A stretch of DNA of 64,000 bases from Sphingobacteriaceae bacterium (lineage in GTDB: Bacteria; Bacteroidota; Bacteroidia; B-17B0; Aurantibacillaceae): positions 1,798,001-1,862,000 of the forward strand of contig NVQB01000001.1 in the NCBI GenBank assembly GCA_002319075.1, read 5' to 3'. Below, one piece after another: positions 36,210 through 46,264 of the stretch (its first letter is position 1; each line of letters opens with the position of its first letter). The notes beneath the pieces are model-generated. The model was not told the DNA's origin, searched no databases, and saw only the letters and a program-made list of their open reading frames with translations. A program made the position numbers and the translations under genes.

Positions 36210-36947
36210 TTAATCCTTTCTTCCGCCGAATAAACGTAATAAGAATAAAAATAAATTGATGAAATCGAGGTATAAAGTCAAAGCTCCAACTATACCGAGT
36301 TTATTTGATGTAGCCTGATCGTATGACGCGTTCTCTCCAAGATTTTTAATCTTTTGTACATCGTAAGCTGTAAGACCAGTAAAGATAATTACTCCAAGTA
36401 TACTGATAATATAATCCAGTTGAGCGCTCCCCATAAACATGTTTATCAAAGAAGCTATAACAATTCCTATTACTCCGATCATGAGAATACTTCCCATTTT
36501 AGTAAGGTCCGTCTTCGTTGCGTAACCAGCAATAGCCATTACTGCAAACAAAGCTGTTGTGCTTAAGAAAACAGTCGTAATTGAACCGATACTATAAACG
36601 AAGAAAATAAAACTAAAACTGATTCCATTTATAATTGAATAGGCTACAAACAAGCCAATCAGCGCCGGAAAAGAAAGCCTATTTAAACCAAAATTAATTC
36701 CTAAAACAAAAAGCAATGGGGCAAACATTACAACGTATGCGAAGATGGTTGGTTTAAACCCAAATTCAGTTTGTTGAAGCAGCATGCTTTTTAATTCCGG
36801 CATGTTAGCAAACGCCAATGCCGAAACTGCCGTTAATAACATGGCGAGTGCCATCCATGAAAAAGAATTGCGAAGCAATTTATTTTCGGTTGCAATGCTT
36901 GTGTACTCTAATTTTTTAAGATCTGTACTTCTGAAATTTTCGTCCAT
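36210..36947 (-). CDS. Bax inhibitor-1/YccA family membrane protein
   Basis: A 245-residue inner membrane protein with seven hydrophobic segments, typical of the BI-1/YccA/YbhL family (pH-dependent channel-like proteins; YccA interacts with FtsH in E. coli). The family ending is clear: TGLTAYDVQKIKNLGE, then LGIVGALTLYLDFINLFLFL and LRLFGGRKD. It forms its own unit, with a terminator just downstream. Confidence 0.92.
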   Translation of the reverse strand: MDENFRSTDLKKLEYTSIATENKLLRNSFSWMALAMLLTAVSALAFANMPELKSMLLQQTEFGFKPTIFAYVVMFAPLLFVLGINFGLNRLSFPALIGLFVAYSIINGISFSFIFFVYSIGSITTVFLSTTALFAVMAIAGYATKTDLTKMGSILMIGVIGIVIASLINMFMGSAQLDYIISILGVIIFTGLTAYDVQKIKNLGENASYDQATSNKLGIVGALTLYLDFINLFLFLLRLFGGRKD

Positions 36948-37019
36948 AAAAGTGTGAATTTTTAACTGTAAATATACACAATTTAGGAGGCGGTAAAGGT
37001 TAAGAATTCAAAAAGCGAT

Positions 37020-37889
37020 TTAGAAGTAGAGATCGCTGGTTTTGAGATGCAGGTATCTTAAAACAGCAAGGAAGGCGCTGAATGCAGAGATGATTACACC
37101 TACCAGAATAATTCCAGTAAAAAGAATTACAAGCACGTTTTCATCTTGTAGTTCAAGCAGATCAGGGATAAAACGGGTGCTTAAAACTAAAAATCCAGCC
37201 AACATAATTCCTGCGATAATTCCTGCAATTACCCCTTGTCTGAAGCCTCTGAATATAAAGGGCTTACTTATAAACGAGCGGGTTGCACCTACAAGATACA
37301 TTGTTCTGATTAAAAATCTCTGCGAATAAATTGAAAGGCGAATAGTGTTATTGATCAAAGCTATTGCCACTATAAGAAGTGCGCTGCTAAAAATAAGGAT
37401 GAAAAAAGCCACTGCCTTTGTGTTTTTATTCAACTTGTTTATCATTTCTTTTTGATAAACGACTTCTTTAATAAAAGGTTTCTGCAAAAGAGTTTTTTCA
37501 ATCACCATCAAAGTATCGGTGTTGGCATAGTTTGCGTTCAGCTTCACGTCCAGAGAATTTAATAAGGGATTACTTCCTAAAAAAGCTACAAAATCTTCCC
37601 CCAAATCAGCTTTTAATTTTTCGGCGGCTTGTTCTTTATTTATAAGGTTAACCGTTTTAGTAAAGTCTGAATTGTTTAACTCCTGCACCAGAACATCGAT
37701 TTGAGTTGCGGTGGCGGTATCTTTCAAATAGATCTGAAATCCCACATTCTCTTTAAAGTGGGTGGAAAGTTTGTTTGCGTTTATGATGAGCAGACCTAAA
37801 GCGCCAAGCATAAATAAAACCAGGGAAAGGCTGATAATAACCGTTACACCAGAAGTACGAAGTCTTTTTTTTGTTAATCTGTCGCTCAC
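37020..37889 (-). CDS. ftsX: Cell division protein FtsX-like permease
   Basis: A 289-residue protein. One transmembrane segment near 20-45 is followed by a periplasmic domain (about 45-165) and three further segments, with SIYSQRFLIRTMYLVGATRSFI between the second and third, read in parts, which is the FtsX pattern. FtsX pairs with the ATPase FtsE to activate cell wall hydrolases at division; ftsE is not in the window. The start codon is GTG. It follows uppP by 79 bp and the DUF3098 gene before that, a conserved Bacteroidota neighbourhood, though the gene order I recall there is ftsX first. Confidence 0.9.
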   Translation of the reverse strand: MSDRLTKKRLRTSGVTVIISLSLVLFMLGALGLLIINANKLSTHFKENVGFQIYLKDTATATQIDVLVQELNNSDFTKTVNLINKEQAAEKLKADLGEDFVAFLGSNPLLNSLDVKLNANYANTDTLMVIEKTLLQKPFIKEVVYQKEMINKLNKNTKAVAFFILIFSSALLIVAIALINNTIRLSIYSQRFLIRTMYLVGATRSFISKPFIFRGFRQGVIAGIIAGIMLAGFLVLSTRFIPDLLELQDENVLVILFTGIILVGVIISAFSAFLAVLRYLHLKTSDLYF

Positions 37890-37968
37890 AATCTAATTTA
37901 TTAAGCGAAGGTATTTTTTTCTAACCTGAATAAGTTGCACTACCAAAAGATTAATTAACAGGGCGGTG

Positions 37969-38763
37969 TTAGACTATGGCGATTTCGATGCCCATCAGGA
38001 AGAGAATGATCAGAACGCCGCCAACAATTATGCGGTATACACCAAACCACTTAAAGCCGTATTTGTTGAGAATTCCGATAAAGCTTTTAATAGCAAGCAT
38101 AGCCACTACAAACGCGATAACATTTCCGAATACCAGTAATTTAACTTCTTCAGAAGTTACTACCAGCCCGTCTTTATAAAAATCAAGCAATTTTTTTGCA
38201 GTTGCCGCAAACATGGTGGGCACAGCCAGGAAAAAAGAAAATTCGGCGGCCGCCTGACGGGTAAGCTTTTGGCTAAGGCCCCCGATTATAGTGGATGCAC
38301 TCCGACTCACTCCCGGAAACAAGGCAAGGCATTGAAATGCCCCAATCTTGAAGGCATCTGCATAAGTTATTTCTTCATCATTTGATTTTACCGGATTTTT
38401 AAACCATTTATCTACAAACAACAATATAATTCCACCTACAAATAAGGCTACTGCAACTCCAAAAACATTCTCTAATTGCTCATCTATCCAGTCGCCAAGT
38501 AAAATGCCTGCAATAGCGCAGGGAATAAAGGCAACCAGTAATTTGAAATAAAAATTTACAGATTTAAAAAATCTTTTAAAATAAAGTACAACCACACTTA
38601 AAATGGCTCCAAACTGAATAGCTACCGTAAATAACTTTACAAAAGGTGTAGCTTCCATGCCTAAAACAGCTGTGGTAATCATCATGTGGCCGGTAGATGA
38701 AATGGGAAGATACTCAGTCAATCCTTCTACGATTGCAATGATGAGCGCCTGTAAATACGTCAT
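37969..38763 (-). CDS. uppP: Undecaprenyl-diphosphatase
   Basis: A 264-residue integral membrane enzyme that dephosphorylates undecaprenyl pyrophosphate to recycle the carrier lipid for wall and surface-glycan synthesis. The two signature regions are present: [15 protein letters not shown] (about 13-27) and PGVSRSAST (about 150-158). Length and helix count fit BacA/UppP. It begins 32 bp after the DUF3098 gene. The initiating glycan transferase at 42972 uses the same carrier. Confidence 0.95.
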   Translation of the reverse strand: MTYLQALIIAIVEGLTEYLPISSTGHMMITTAVLGMEATPFVKLFTVAIQFGAILSVVVLYFKRFFKSVNFYFKLLVAFIPCAIAGILLGDWIDEQLENVFGVAVALFVGGIILLFVDKWFKNPVKSNDEEITYADAFKIGAFQCLALFPGVSRSASTIIGGLSQKLTRQAAAEFSFFLAVPTMFAATAKKLLDFYKDGLVVTSEEVKLLVFGNVIAFVVAMLAIKSFIGILNKYGFKWFGVYRIIVGGVLIILFLMGIEIAIV

Positions 38764-38795
38764 AAACTAGTGATAATTATGCGAAAAGATCCCGC

Positions 38796-39035
38796 TTATT
38801 TGGTTACTTCTACTTCGTTAACTTTTGGACGCCACATAATAGCAACGATAATAGTTATGAAGCCTACCAGGCAAACCATTGGTGCAAGAGTGATACGCTG
38901 AAAACTAAAAACCTCTTCGTTAAAAACATTCGGATCTTCACTTTTTCCACCAATCATTAAAAGATAACCAAGAACAATAAGAGCAATTCCAGCTATCAGA
39001 ACATAATAATTTTTTTTCGTGAAGGTAGTTTTCAT
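38796..39035 (-). CDS. DUF3098 small membrane protein
   Basis: A 79-residue protein with two transmembrane segments (YYVLIAGIALIVLGYLLMIG and ITLAPMVCLVGFITIIVAIMW, read in parts) separated by a Gly/Asp/Asn loop. It fits the DUF3098 family found next to ftsX and uppP in Bacteroidota. Function unknown; cotranscription with uppP and ftsX suggests an envelope or division role. Confidence 0.85.
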   Translation of the reverse strand: MKTTFTKKNYYVLIAGIALIVLGYLLMIGGKSEDPNVFNEEVFSFQRITLAPMVCLVGFITIIVAIMWRPKVNEVEVTK

Positions 39036-39070
39036 ATATCTATTTTATTATTTTTTAATTGTCATACGGT

Positions 39071-39144
39071 ATAGCCTCCCGATAACTATCGGGATTATCA
39101 TCCGCGTTTGTATTTTAGCATCCCGATAACTATAGGAAGGCTAT
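39071..39144. repeat. Imperfect inverted repeat, 25-nt arms
   Basis: The arm starting ATAGCCTCCCGATAACTATC (39071) pairs with the arm ending AGGAAGGCTAT (39144); 21 of the 25 outermost positions match. Each arm also holds a shorter palindrome, CCCGATAACTATCGGG in the left one. It lies in the 260-bp divergent spacer between the DUF3098 gene and gmd, so it is not a terminator of either. Confidence 0.8.
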
Positions 39145-39294
39145 TTCATAATTATAATTTGTGTTTTAAGTCTTTTTTTACTTATAGCCGTAAGGTAAAA
39201 TAAAGTTCAAATATAACTAAAAATCATTTTATCAATTCCTTTTTAGGGCGCGCTTGTGCATTAATTTTTCGTAATATTGTTAATTGAAATTATT

Positions 39295-40383
39295 ATGGGA
39301 AAAGTAGCACTTATAACAGGAGTAACGGGACAGGACGGCGCTTATCTTTCGGAATTACTACTGAGTAAAGGATATGAAGTTCACGGAGTAAAAAGAAGGA
39401 GCTCTTTATTTAATACCGACAGGATTGATCACCTTTACCAGGATCAGCATGAAAAAAATGTAAATTTTAAATTGCACTACGGTGATTTAACCGATAGCAC
39501 TAACCTTATCCGTATCGTGCAGGAAGTTAAACCGGATGAGATTTACAATCTCGCGGCTATGTCGCATGTAAAAGTAAGTTTTGATACTCCGGAATATACC
39601 GCAAATGCTGATGGCATTGGAACTCTTCGTATTTTAGAAGCTATCCGTATTTTAGGTCTTGAAAAAAAGACGCGTTTTTACCAGGCATCTACGAGTGAAC
39701 TCTATGGTTTGGTTCAGGAAATTCCCCAAAGAGAAACAACTCCTTTTTATCCCCGCAGCCCTTATGGCGTTGCAAAACTTTACGCTTTCTGGATCACCAA
39801 AAATTACCGGGAAAGTTATGGCATGTTTGCATGTAACGGCATTTTATTTAATCACGAAAGTCCGTTAAGAGGTGAAACATTTGTAACCCGTAAAATCACG
39901 CGTGCCGCAGCAAAAATCAGTCTAGGTATGCAGGATAAACTATTTATGGGAAATATTGATTCTGAAAGAGACTGGGGTCATGCGAAAGACTACGTAGAAG
40001 GCATGTGGCGCATGTTGCAACAAGATGAGCCGGAAGATTTTGTACTGGCTACCGGAATTAAAATCACGGTAAGAGAATTTATCAATATGGCTTTTGCTGA
40101 AGTAGGCATTTCTTTGAAGTGGGAAGGAAAAGCGGAGAATGAAAAAGGAATTGACGAAACTACGGGCAAAGTAATCGTAGAAATTGATCCTAAATATTAC
40201 CGTCCCGCCGAAGTAGAATTACTAGTGGGTGATGCCACAAAGGCCAAAACTAAAATGGGTTGGACACCAACTTATACCGTAGCTGAACTTTGCAAAGAAA
40301 TGGTGCAATCAGATGTTGAATTGTTTAAGCGCGACAAATATCTTATTGAAGGCGGTCACAAAGTTCTAAATTACAAAGAGTAA
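39295..40383 (+). CDS. gmd: GDP-mannose 4,6-dehydratase
   Basis: A 362-residue enzyme that converts GDP-mannose to GDP-4-keto-6-deoxymannose. I use the ATG at 39295; the frame also opens at a TTG 18 bp earlier. Features: NAD(P) site [23 protein letters not shown], catalytic YGVAK, and the late [15 protein letters not shown]. It is followed 41 bp later by fcl, giving the two-step route to GDP-L-fucose. A near-consensus box TAATATTG lies 15 nt before the ATG. Confidence 0.96.
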   Translation: MGKVALITGVTGQDGAYLSELLLSKGYEVHGVKRRSSLFNTDRIDHLYQDQHEKNVNFKLHYGDLTDSTNLIRIVQEVKPDEIYNLAAMSHVKVSFDTPEYTANADGIGTLRILEAIRILGLEKKTRFYQASTSELYGLVQEIPQRETTPFYPRSPYGVAKLYAFWITKNYRESYGMFACNGILFNHESPLRGETFVTRKITRAAAKISLGMQDKLFMGNIDSERDWGHAKDYVEGMWRMLQQDEPEDFVLATGIKITVREFINMAFAEVGISLKWEGKAENEKGIDETTGKVIVEIDPKYYRPAEVELLVGDATKAKTKMGWTPTYTVAELCKEMVQSDVELFKRDKYLIEGGHKVLNYKE

Positions 40384-40424
40384 TACACCAGGTTTTTCAG
40401 AAATAAATTTTCTTCTCAAAAAAA

Positions 40425-41366
40425 ATGGAATTAAACTCTAAAATATATATCGCGGGTCATCGCGGAATGGTAGGTTCGGCAATTTTAAGAAATTTAAAGG
40501 CGAAAGGATTTTCAAATTTTATTCTCAGAACATCGGCAGAACTAGATCTTCGTAATCAACAGGCTGTTGCTGATTTTTTTCTAAAAGAAAAGCCAGAATA
40601 TGTTTTTTTGGCCGCCGCGAAAGTTGGAGGTATTCAGGCTAATAATATTTACCGTGCTGATTTTCTTTATGAAAACCTGATGATCCAAAACAATGTTATT
40701 CATTCTGCTTTTGAAAATAAAGCCGAAAAACTCATGTTCCTTGGATCTTCCTGCATCTACCCTAAGCTTGCGCCTCAACCTTTAAAAGAAGATTACCTAC
40801 TAAGCGGTTTTCTGGAAGATACCAACGAACCTTACGCAATTGCTAAAATTGCCGGCATAAAACTTTGCGAAAGTTACAGAAGACAACATAATTCGAATTT
40901 TATTTCCGTGATGCCAACAAATCTTTACGGACCAAATGATAATTATAACCTCAACAATTCACATGTGCTTCCGGCATTGATCCGCAAGTTTCATGAAGCC
41001 AAAGAAGCTAATTTTCCTTCTGTCGAAATGTGGGGAACGGGTTCGCCTTTACGCGAATTTTTGCATGCTGATGATATGGCAGACGCCTGCGTTTTCCTGA
41101 TGCAAAATTATAACGGTCAGCAGCATCTTAACATTGGAACGGGAGTTGATCTTTCAATTAAGGACCTGGCATTGATGATTCAAAAAATAGTTGGTTTCAA
41201 AGGGGAGATAAAACATGACCTTAGTAAACCAGATGGAACGCCCCGCAAATTAATGGATGTGAGCTTTCTTCATAGTCTTGGCTGGAAACATAAAATCGCC
41301 CTGGAAGAAGGAATACATGCCGTTTACGAAGATTTTAAGAAAAAGGAGAACGTAAAAGTCCTGTAA
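40425..41366 (+). CDS. fcl: GDP-L-fucose synthase
   Basis: A 313-residue epimerase-reductase that turns the Gmd product into GDP-L-fucose with [15 protein letters not shown] at residues about 10-19, [18 protein letters not shown], catalytic YAIAK, and [10 protein letters not shown] all match. Cotranscribed with gmd and the two genes that follow; the fucose would go into a surface polysaccharide or glycoprotein. Confidence 0.96.
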   Translation: MELNSKIYIAGHRGMVGSAILRNLKAKGFSNFILRTSAELDLRNQQAVADFFLKEKPEYVFLAAAKVGGIQANNIYRADFLYENLMIQNNVIHSAFENKAEKLMFLGSSCIYPKLAPQPLKEDYLLSGFLEDTNEPYAIAKIAGIKLCESYRRQHNSNFISVMPTNLYGPNDNYNLNNSHVLPALIRKFHEAKEANFPSVEMWGTGSPLREFLHADDMADACVFLMQNYNGQQHLNIGTGVDLSIKDLALMIQKIVGFKGEIKHDLSKPDGTPRKLMDVSFLHSLGWKHKIALEEGIHAVYEDFKKKENVKVL

Positions 41367-41396
41367 TAAAACCACATTATTTTACAAAAATACAGG

Positions 41397-42971
41397 ATGA
41401 CACCGCTTTTAAATTGCTTATATAAACGTGTTCTCTTCGCTGTCTTTATAGTTCTGTTCGGTAACGGTATTTATTTAAAAGCTCAGTTTTATAACTTGCC
41501 TAACGACTATTCCTTTTCTCTTCTCACAGAAAGAGGTCTTGCGGCAAAAGATTCGTCTATCCACACAGGTGTGAAACCTTACATACATTTCTTCTCGAAT
41601 AAATACATCCATGTGGCAGATAGTCATCGGGTATTTAAATACATAAACGACGATCCGGCCATCGACCTAGTTTTCTACAAACATTTTTTCAGGGTAGAGC
41701 CTAAAAAAGAAAAATTCAAATTGCGGCTTGATCCGCTTTTAAATTTAGAATACGGAGAAGATCCTTCTGATAAAAAACTAAGAAGAGCTTTTGTGAATAC
41801 CCGCGGGGTAATTGCCAGTGGATATGTGGGTGACAAAGTTTATTTTGAAAGTTTGTTTGCCGAAAGTCAATCGGTATTTCCCAGGTATATGGCCAATGTG
41901 GCCAATGCAACGTCTGTTGTTCCCGGCCAGGGGCGCTGGAAACAATTTAAATCACAGGGTTATGACTACGCATTCTCTTCAGGCTTTGTTTCTGTTCAGG
42001 CTTTAAAAAATCTGAATATACAGGTAGGGCATGGCAAACACAAGATCGGAAACGGTTACCGCTCTCTTCTATTAAGCGACAATGCTTTTAATTATCCGTA
42101 TGCAAAAATAACGCAACAGTGGTTTAAAGGGCGGGTTCAATACAGTAATATCTATTCAGTATTTATGAACCTTGTTTCTGCCTCAAAAGTGATTAATCCA
42201 AATACCGAGCGTTTATTTCAGAAGAAGGCCGGTTCTTTCCAGTATTTAAGCCTAAATGTTAATAAGAGTTTTAACCTTGGCTTTTTCCAGGGAATGATCT
42301 GGCAGTCGGGAGATGAGCGCAACAAGCAGCATTTGAAGTGGCAGTATTTTAACCCTCTAATTTATACGAACCTCTTAAGTTATGGTTTGGATAACAGAAA
42401 TAACATTGTTACTGGCTTAGATGCGAAATACAAACTCAGTAATAAAATAGCCATTTATGGCCAGCTGATGTTGGATAAAACTAAGACAGATTCATCTGCC
42501 AGCCGTTGGGGTTGGCAAGGCGGCATCAACTACTTTGATGCTCTTGGAGTTAAAAACCTTTTCCTGCAGGTAGAGTATAATTATGTAAAAAAAGACAGTT
42601 ATTTAAATGCAAATACCATCAACAGTGATCAATCTTATTCACACTACAATCAAAATTTAGCCTACACACCGGGTAGCGGCAACGAACTTGTTTTTCTTGC
42701 TGATTACAAAATAAAACGTTTCTTTTTCAACTTTAAATACAACTATCAGCAGGTTCCTCAGAATTCTTCTGTATCTGAGAGCTTTAGTTACATCAACATC
42801 GTAAACGCAAAAGTGGGATATCTTATAAACCCGGCGTATAATTTAAACATCTCCTTCGGAATGCTCCATAGAACTCAAAATTTTTCTATCTTTAACACTT
42901 TGAATAACGAAACAAATTATCTCTACGTGGCCATAAGGACAAGTCTTTATAATTTGTATTACGACTTTTAA
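41397..42971 (+). CDS. Outer membrane beta-barrel protein (Wzi/RemB-like)
   Basis: A 524-residue protein. A signal peptide ends around IYLKAQ (residue about 30). The mature part is rich in amphipathic strands (GYVGDKVYFESLFAESQ, NIQVGHGKHKIGNGYRSLL, FLADYKIKRFFFNFKYNY) and ends NLYYDF, as outer membrane barrels do. In this setting, between fucose synthesis and a glycan-initiating transferase, it resembles the capsule-assembly Wzi type or the RemB gliding-associated protein; I cannot separate the two from sequence alone. It is followed immediately by the WecA-type gene, whose ATG starts the base after its stop. Confidence 0.6.
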   Translation: MTPLLNCLYKRVLFAVFIVLFGNGIYLKAQFYNLPNDYSFSLLTERGLAAKDSSIHTGVKPYIHFFSNKYIHVADSHRVFKYINDDPAIDLVFYKHFFRVEPKKEKFKLRLDPLLNLEYGEDPSDKKLRRAFVNTRGVIASGYVGDKVYFESLFAESQSVFPRYMANVANATSVVPGQGRWKQFKSQGYDYAFSSGFVSVQALKNLNIQVGHGKHKIGNGYRSLLLSDNAFNYPYAKITQQWFKGRVQYSNIYSVFMNLVSASKVINPNTERLFQKKAGSFQYLSLNVNKSFNLGFFQGMIWQSGDERNKQHLKWQYFNPLIYTNLLSYGLDNRNNIVTGLDAKYKLSNKIAIYGQLMLDKTKTDSSASRWGWQGGINYFDALGVKNLFLQVEYNYVKKDSYLNANTINSDQSYSHYNQNLAYTPGSGNELVFLADYKIKRFFFNFKYNYQQVPQNSSVSESFSYINIVNAKVGYLINPAYNLNISFGMLHRTQNFSIFNTLNNETNYLYVAIRTSLYNLYYDF

Positions 42972-44078
42972 ATGGCTGCATTAATACTTGTTTTTCTAAC
43001 TTCTTTTATCGTAGTCCTCTACTCTACTCCTGCTTTAATTAAAGTGGCGGTATTAAAACGACTCATTGATACACCCAGCGAGGAACGTAAAATACATAAG
43101 CGTTCTGTGCCAACCATTGGTGGAATTATTATTTATGCAGGAACTTTGTTTGCCTACGCGCTTTGGTACAATGTTCCTGAAGGAGCGTATTACGATACCA
43201 TTTTTAAATCCATTAATGAATTTAAACTGATCATTGCTACAAGCCTGATTCTATTTTTTGTTGGCGTAAAAGATGACATTATAGGCACAGCCCCGGTTAA
43301 AAAGCTATTTGCTCACATTGTTGTAGCGCTTATTCTTGTTTTAATGGGAGATATACGTATTACGGGGCTGCACGGGATTTTCGGTGTATCAGGAATTCCT
43401 TACTGGGGAAGTGTTTTTATTTCCATTTTTACTTATGTAGTAGTTGTAAATGCATTTAATCTTATTGATGGTGTAGATGGCCTCGCAGCGGGGGTAGGAT
43501 TTCTGAGTTCTTGCGCATTTGGCATCTGGTTTATTTTTGCAAATGAATTTGCTTATGCGGCTTTATGTTTTGCCCTTGCCGGCGCTTTAACCGGATTCTT
43601 AATTTTTAATTTCTCTCCGGCGAAGATTTTTATGGGCGATTCAGGCTCTCTCGTAATAGGGATGTTTATTTGTGTACTGGCAATTAAAATGATAGAGTAT
43701 CCTATTGATCAGATAGATGGTTTTTGGGTTCATGTAAGCAAACCTGTATTTGCTATTTCAGCACTGGCTTATCCCCTCATGGATACCCTGCGCGTATTTA
43801 TTATCCGTGCGGTAAAAGGCCAATCTCCTTTTAATGCAGATCGCAATCATATTCACCATAAGCTTATTGATTGTGATTACAGCCACGTTAAAACCGTTAT
43901 TATCATTTACACGTTTTCGGTTGTAACTGTAGGTGCTGCCATACTTACTTATTATCTAAACGCTCCCACGTACAGCCTGTTAACCGTTGTTGGAATCGGT
44001 GCGCTTTTCCTTTTGATCGTTATAAATCTCAATAAGCGCAAAATGTCACTTAAACAGACAGCTTCACCTGAACTGTGA
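42972..44078 (+). CDS. WecA/MraY-type undecaprenyl-phosphate sugar-1-phosphate transferase
   Basis: A 368-residue polytopic membrane enzyme that starts a glycan chain by transferring a sugar-1-phosphate from UDP-sugar to undecaprenyl phosphate. Motifs: VKDDIIGTAPVKK, NAFNLIDGVDGLAAG, IFMGDSGSLVIG and the HIHH cluster in DRNHIHHKLI. The C-terminal His motif points to the WecA/TagO side rather than MraY. It immediately follows the barrel protein gene, extending the fucose polysaccharide run. The sugar used is not known. Confidence 0.9.
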   Translation: MAALILVFLTSFIVVLYSTPALIKVAVLKRLIDTPSEERKIHKRSVPTIGGIIIYAGTLFAYALWYNVPEGAYYDTIFKSINEFKLIIATSLILFFVGVKDDIIGTAPVKKLFAHIVVALILVLMGDIRITGLHGIFGVSGIPYWGSVFISIFTYVVVVNAFNLIDGVDGLAAGVGFLSSCAFGIWFIFANEFAYAALCFALAGALTGFLIFNFSPAKIFMGDSGSLVIGMFICVLAIKMIEYPIDQIDGFWVHVSKPVFAISALAYPLMDTLRVFIIRAVKGQSPFNADRNHIHHKLIDCDYSHVKTVIIIYTFSVVTVGAAILTYYLNAPTYSLLTVVGIGALFLLIVINLNKRKMSLKQTASPEL

Positions 44079-44183
44079 TAAGAGAAAACTACTGACTACC
44101 CTTAAAATTTACCGCTCCTGTAAGATTTGGATTTTGATAAGTCCAGCGTAAATAAATTATTTAATTTTAAGAATATTTACGTC

Positions 44184-45593
44184 ATGAAAAAAATCATTAT
44201 TTCGTCGCTGTTGCTTTTTTCCCTCGCTGCTAATAGCCAGTCTTCCTGGGATTTGCAAACCTGCATTAACTATGCGCTTAACCATAATATCAGTTTAAGA
44301 CAAAGAGCCTTAACAAACGAAACCAATAAAAACACTACTGATCAAAGTAAGGCCAGTCTGCTTCCATCGTTAAATGCTGGGGTTACCCATAACTACAATT
44401 TTGGTAAAACAATCGATAGATTTACCAATACTTTTGCGAACACACAGGTATTATCACAGAATTTTTATTTGAGCACAAGCGTTGTGTTATGGAGTGGCTT
44501 AAGTCAGTACAATAATGTAAAATCTAACGAATACGCTTACCTGAGCGGTGTTGAGCTCTTAAAGCAACAACAGAATGATTTAGCTCTTAACGTAGCTAAT
44601 GCGTATATAGGCGTGATTTTTTCAGAAGAAATTTTAAAGATTTCTCAAAATCAATATTCTGTTACCTCCGAACAACTCGATAGAACTTCAAAATTGGTGA
44701 GCGCCGGGGCTCTTGCCAAAAGTGTAGAATATGATATTAAATCACAGCTGGCAAACGAACTTGTAAATGTAACCGTGGCCGATAACAATTATCAGATTTC
44801 CCTTCTTAGTCTTAAACAGTTAATGAATTTAGACAGTGTTGCAAATTTTAAGATTGAACGTCCAGTTATTACCCTACAGGAAGCTCAACTGCTTGAAAAT
44901 AATGTGCAATACATTTACGAATCGAGTTTAAAGACTCAGCCAAGCATTAAGAGTAACGAGTATTCGATTATGAGTGCCGATCGTTATTTAAAATCTACAA
45001 AAGGAAGAATTAGTCCAACGCTTAGTATGAACGCCAATCTTGCTACTGGTTATTCGGGGCTGGATGTTCAGGGCACAGGACAATATAATAGAGTTGCTTA
45101 TACTTTGGGAGATATTCCGAATTTTGGACCGATTACCTATTACACGAATGAACCTGTTTTAGAAAAGAAACCTTTTAGTGCGCAATTCAAAGACAACGTT
45201 GCAAAGAGTTTTGGATTCACTTTAAATATTCCCCTATTTAATGGTTTGCAGACACATACCCTGATTAAGAATGCGCAATTAAATTCATTGAATGCACGTT
45301 TAACACAGGATCTTACAAAACAAAATTTATACAAGAACATTGCGCAGGCGCATGTAAATGCGAAAGCTGCTTTAAATAAATACCAGGCGAGTGAGTTTAG
45401 TGTAGAAGCAGCCACGGAGTCATTTAAATATGCAGAGCAAAAATTTAATGCCGGAGTTATCAGCGCTATTGACTTTAGCACTTCTAAAAACAGGTTGTAT
45501 GCGGCAGAAAGTAATTTATTGCAGGCCAAATATGATTATGTTTTTAAGCTAAAAGTTTTGGATTATTACCAGGGAAAACCTTTGGGATTTTAA
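44184..45593 (+). CDS. TolC family outer membrane protein
   Basis: A 469-residue protein starting at the ATG at 44184, where a signal peptide begins (MKKIIISSLLLFSLAANSQ); a longer frame back to 44127 adds 19 residues without a signal. The rest has TolC-type repeated helices: LQTCINYALNHNISLRQRAL, QNDLALNVANAYIGVIFSEE, and the C-terminal EQKFNAGVISAIDFSTSKNR and AESNLLQAKYDYVFKLKVLD. It would form an efflux or secretion exit duct. No periplasmic adaptor or inner membrane pump gene is adjacent, so its partner is elsewhere. It lies 105 bp after the WecA-type gene. Confidence 0.88.
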   Translation: MKKIIISSLLLFSLAANSQSSWDLQTCINYALNHNISLRQRALTNETNKNTTDQSKASLLPSLNAGVTHNYNFGKTIDRFTNTFANTQVLSQNFYLSTSVVLWSGLSQYNNVKSNEYAYLSGVELLKQQQNDLALNVANAYIGVIFSEEILKISQNQYSVTSEQLDRTSKLVSAGALAKSVEYDIKSQLANELVNVTVADNNYQISLLSLKQLMNLDSVANFKIERPVITLQEAQLLENNVQYIYESSLKTQPSIKSNEYSIMSADRYLKSTKGRISPTLSMNANLATGYSGLDVQGTGQYNRVAYTLGDIPNFGPITYYTNEPVLEKKPFSAQFKDNVAKSFGFTLNIPLFNGLQTHTLIKNAQLNSLNARLTQDLTKQNLYKNIAQAHVNAKAALNKYQASEFSVEAATESFKYAEQKFNAGVISAIDFSTSKNRLYAAESNLLQAKYDYVFKLKVLDYYQGKPLGF

Positions 45594-45616
45594 TCTAATA
45601 CCCATATGGGCTCCTC

Positions 45617-46246
45617 TTACTTACCGGCTTTTTTCGTCTTAAAAATTAATCTTAGTATGGGTAAAGCTGTAAGGATAATAAGAGCAATAAAGATGTAACC
45701 CATGTAATCCGTTATCTGAGGAAAGATCTGCACCAGGAAAAATCCTATGCCGGTAAGACTTAATACCCAGGCAAGCGCCCCTACGATATTGAAAAACATA
45801 AATTTGAAAAAATCTATTTTAATCACACCAGCAATTATCGGCGCAAAAGTTCTCACAACAGGCAGAAAACGCGCCATTACAAGCGTTAGATTTCCTCCAT
45901 ACTTATCGTAATAGGTTTTGGTAACCTCAATTTGTCTTTGCTTAAATAACCAGCTGTCTTTACGCGCATATAGTTTTTCCCCGGCTTTTCTTCCAAACCA
46001 ATAACCGGCGGTATTTCCAAGTACTGCGGCCAGAGACATGAGCGAAACCATTTCCAGGTAACCTACATGCATTAGCTCGGGCTTTGCTTTGCATAAAATT
46101 CCCGCTAATAAAATGAGATTGTCTCCGGGCAAAAAGAAGCCGATTAATAAACCTGTCTCCGCGAAGATCACGAATAAGAGTAGCCACAAACCACCGTATT
46201 CGATGATACTGTTTGGATCGGTTAATTGTTTAAGGAAGTCCCACAT
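45617..46246 (-). CDS. DedA family membrane protein
   Basis: A 209-residue integral membrane protein of the DedA/VTT family, members of which move phospholipids or undecaprenyl phosphate across the membrane. The pattern GLLIGFFLPGDNLILLAG, then GRKAGEKLYARKDS and VMARFLPVVRTFAPIIAG, with the conserved R-x-x-P, is clear. It starts 18 bp after the stop of the ABC ATPase gene and is likely in the same operon. Confidence 0.9.
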   Translation of the reverse strand: MWDFLKQLTDPNSIIEYGGLWLLLFVIFAETGLLIGFFLPGDNLILLAGILCKAKPELMHVGYLEMVSLMSLAAVLGNTAGYWFGRKAGEKLYARKDSWLFKQRQIEVTKTYYDKYGGNLTLVMARFLPVVRTFAPIIAGVIKIDFFKFMFFNIVGALAWVLSLTGIGFFLVQIFPQITDYMGYIFIALIILTALPILRLIFKTKKAGK

Positions 46247-46264
46247 GTTCAGGAAAGTATGTTA

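Noticed and set aside
39036-39294. Riboswitch or leader RNA before gmd
   Set aside because: Only the inverted repeat is seen; no T-box, aptamer or terminator-antiterminator pattern.
44127-44183. N-terminal extension of the TolC gene
   Set aside because: The extension would hide the signal peptide that begins at the ATG at 44184.
45601-45610. 10-bp palindrome CCCATATGGG between the TolC and DedA genes
   Set aside because: No loop and no T-run, so not a terminator; a single short palindrome is expected by chance.
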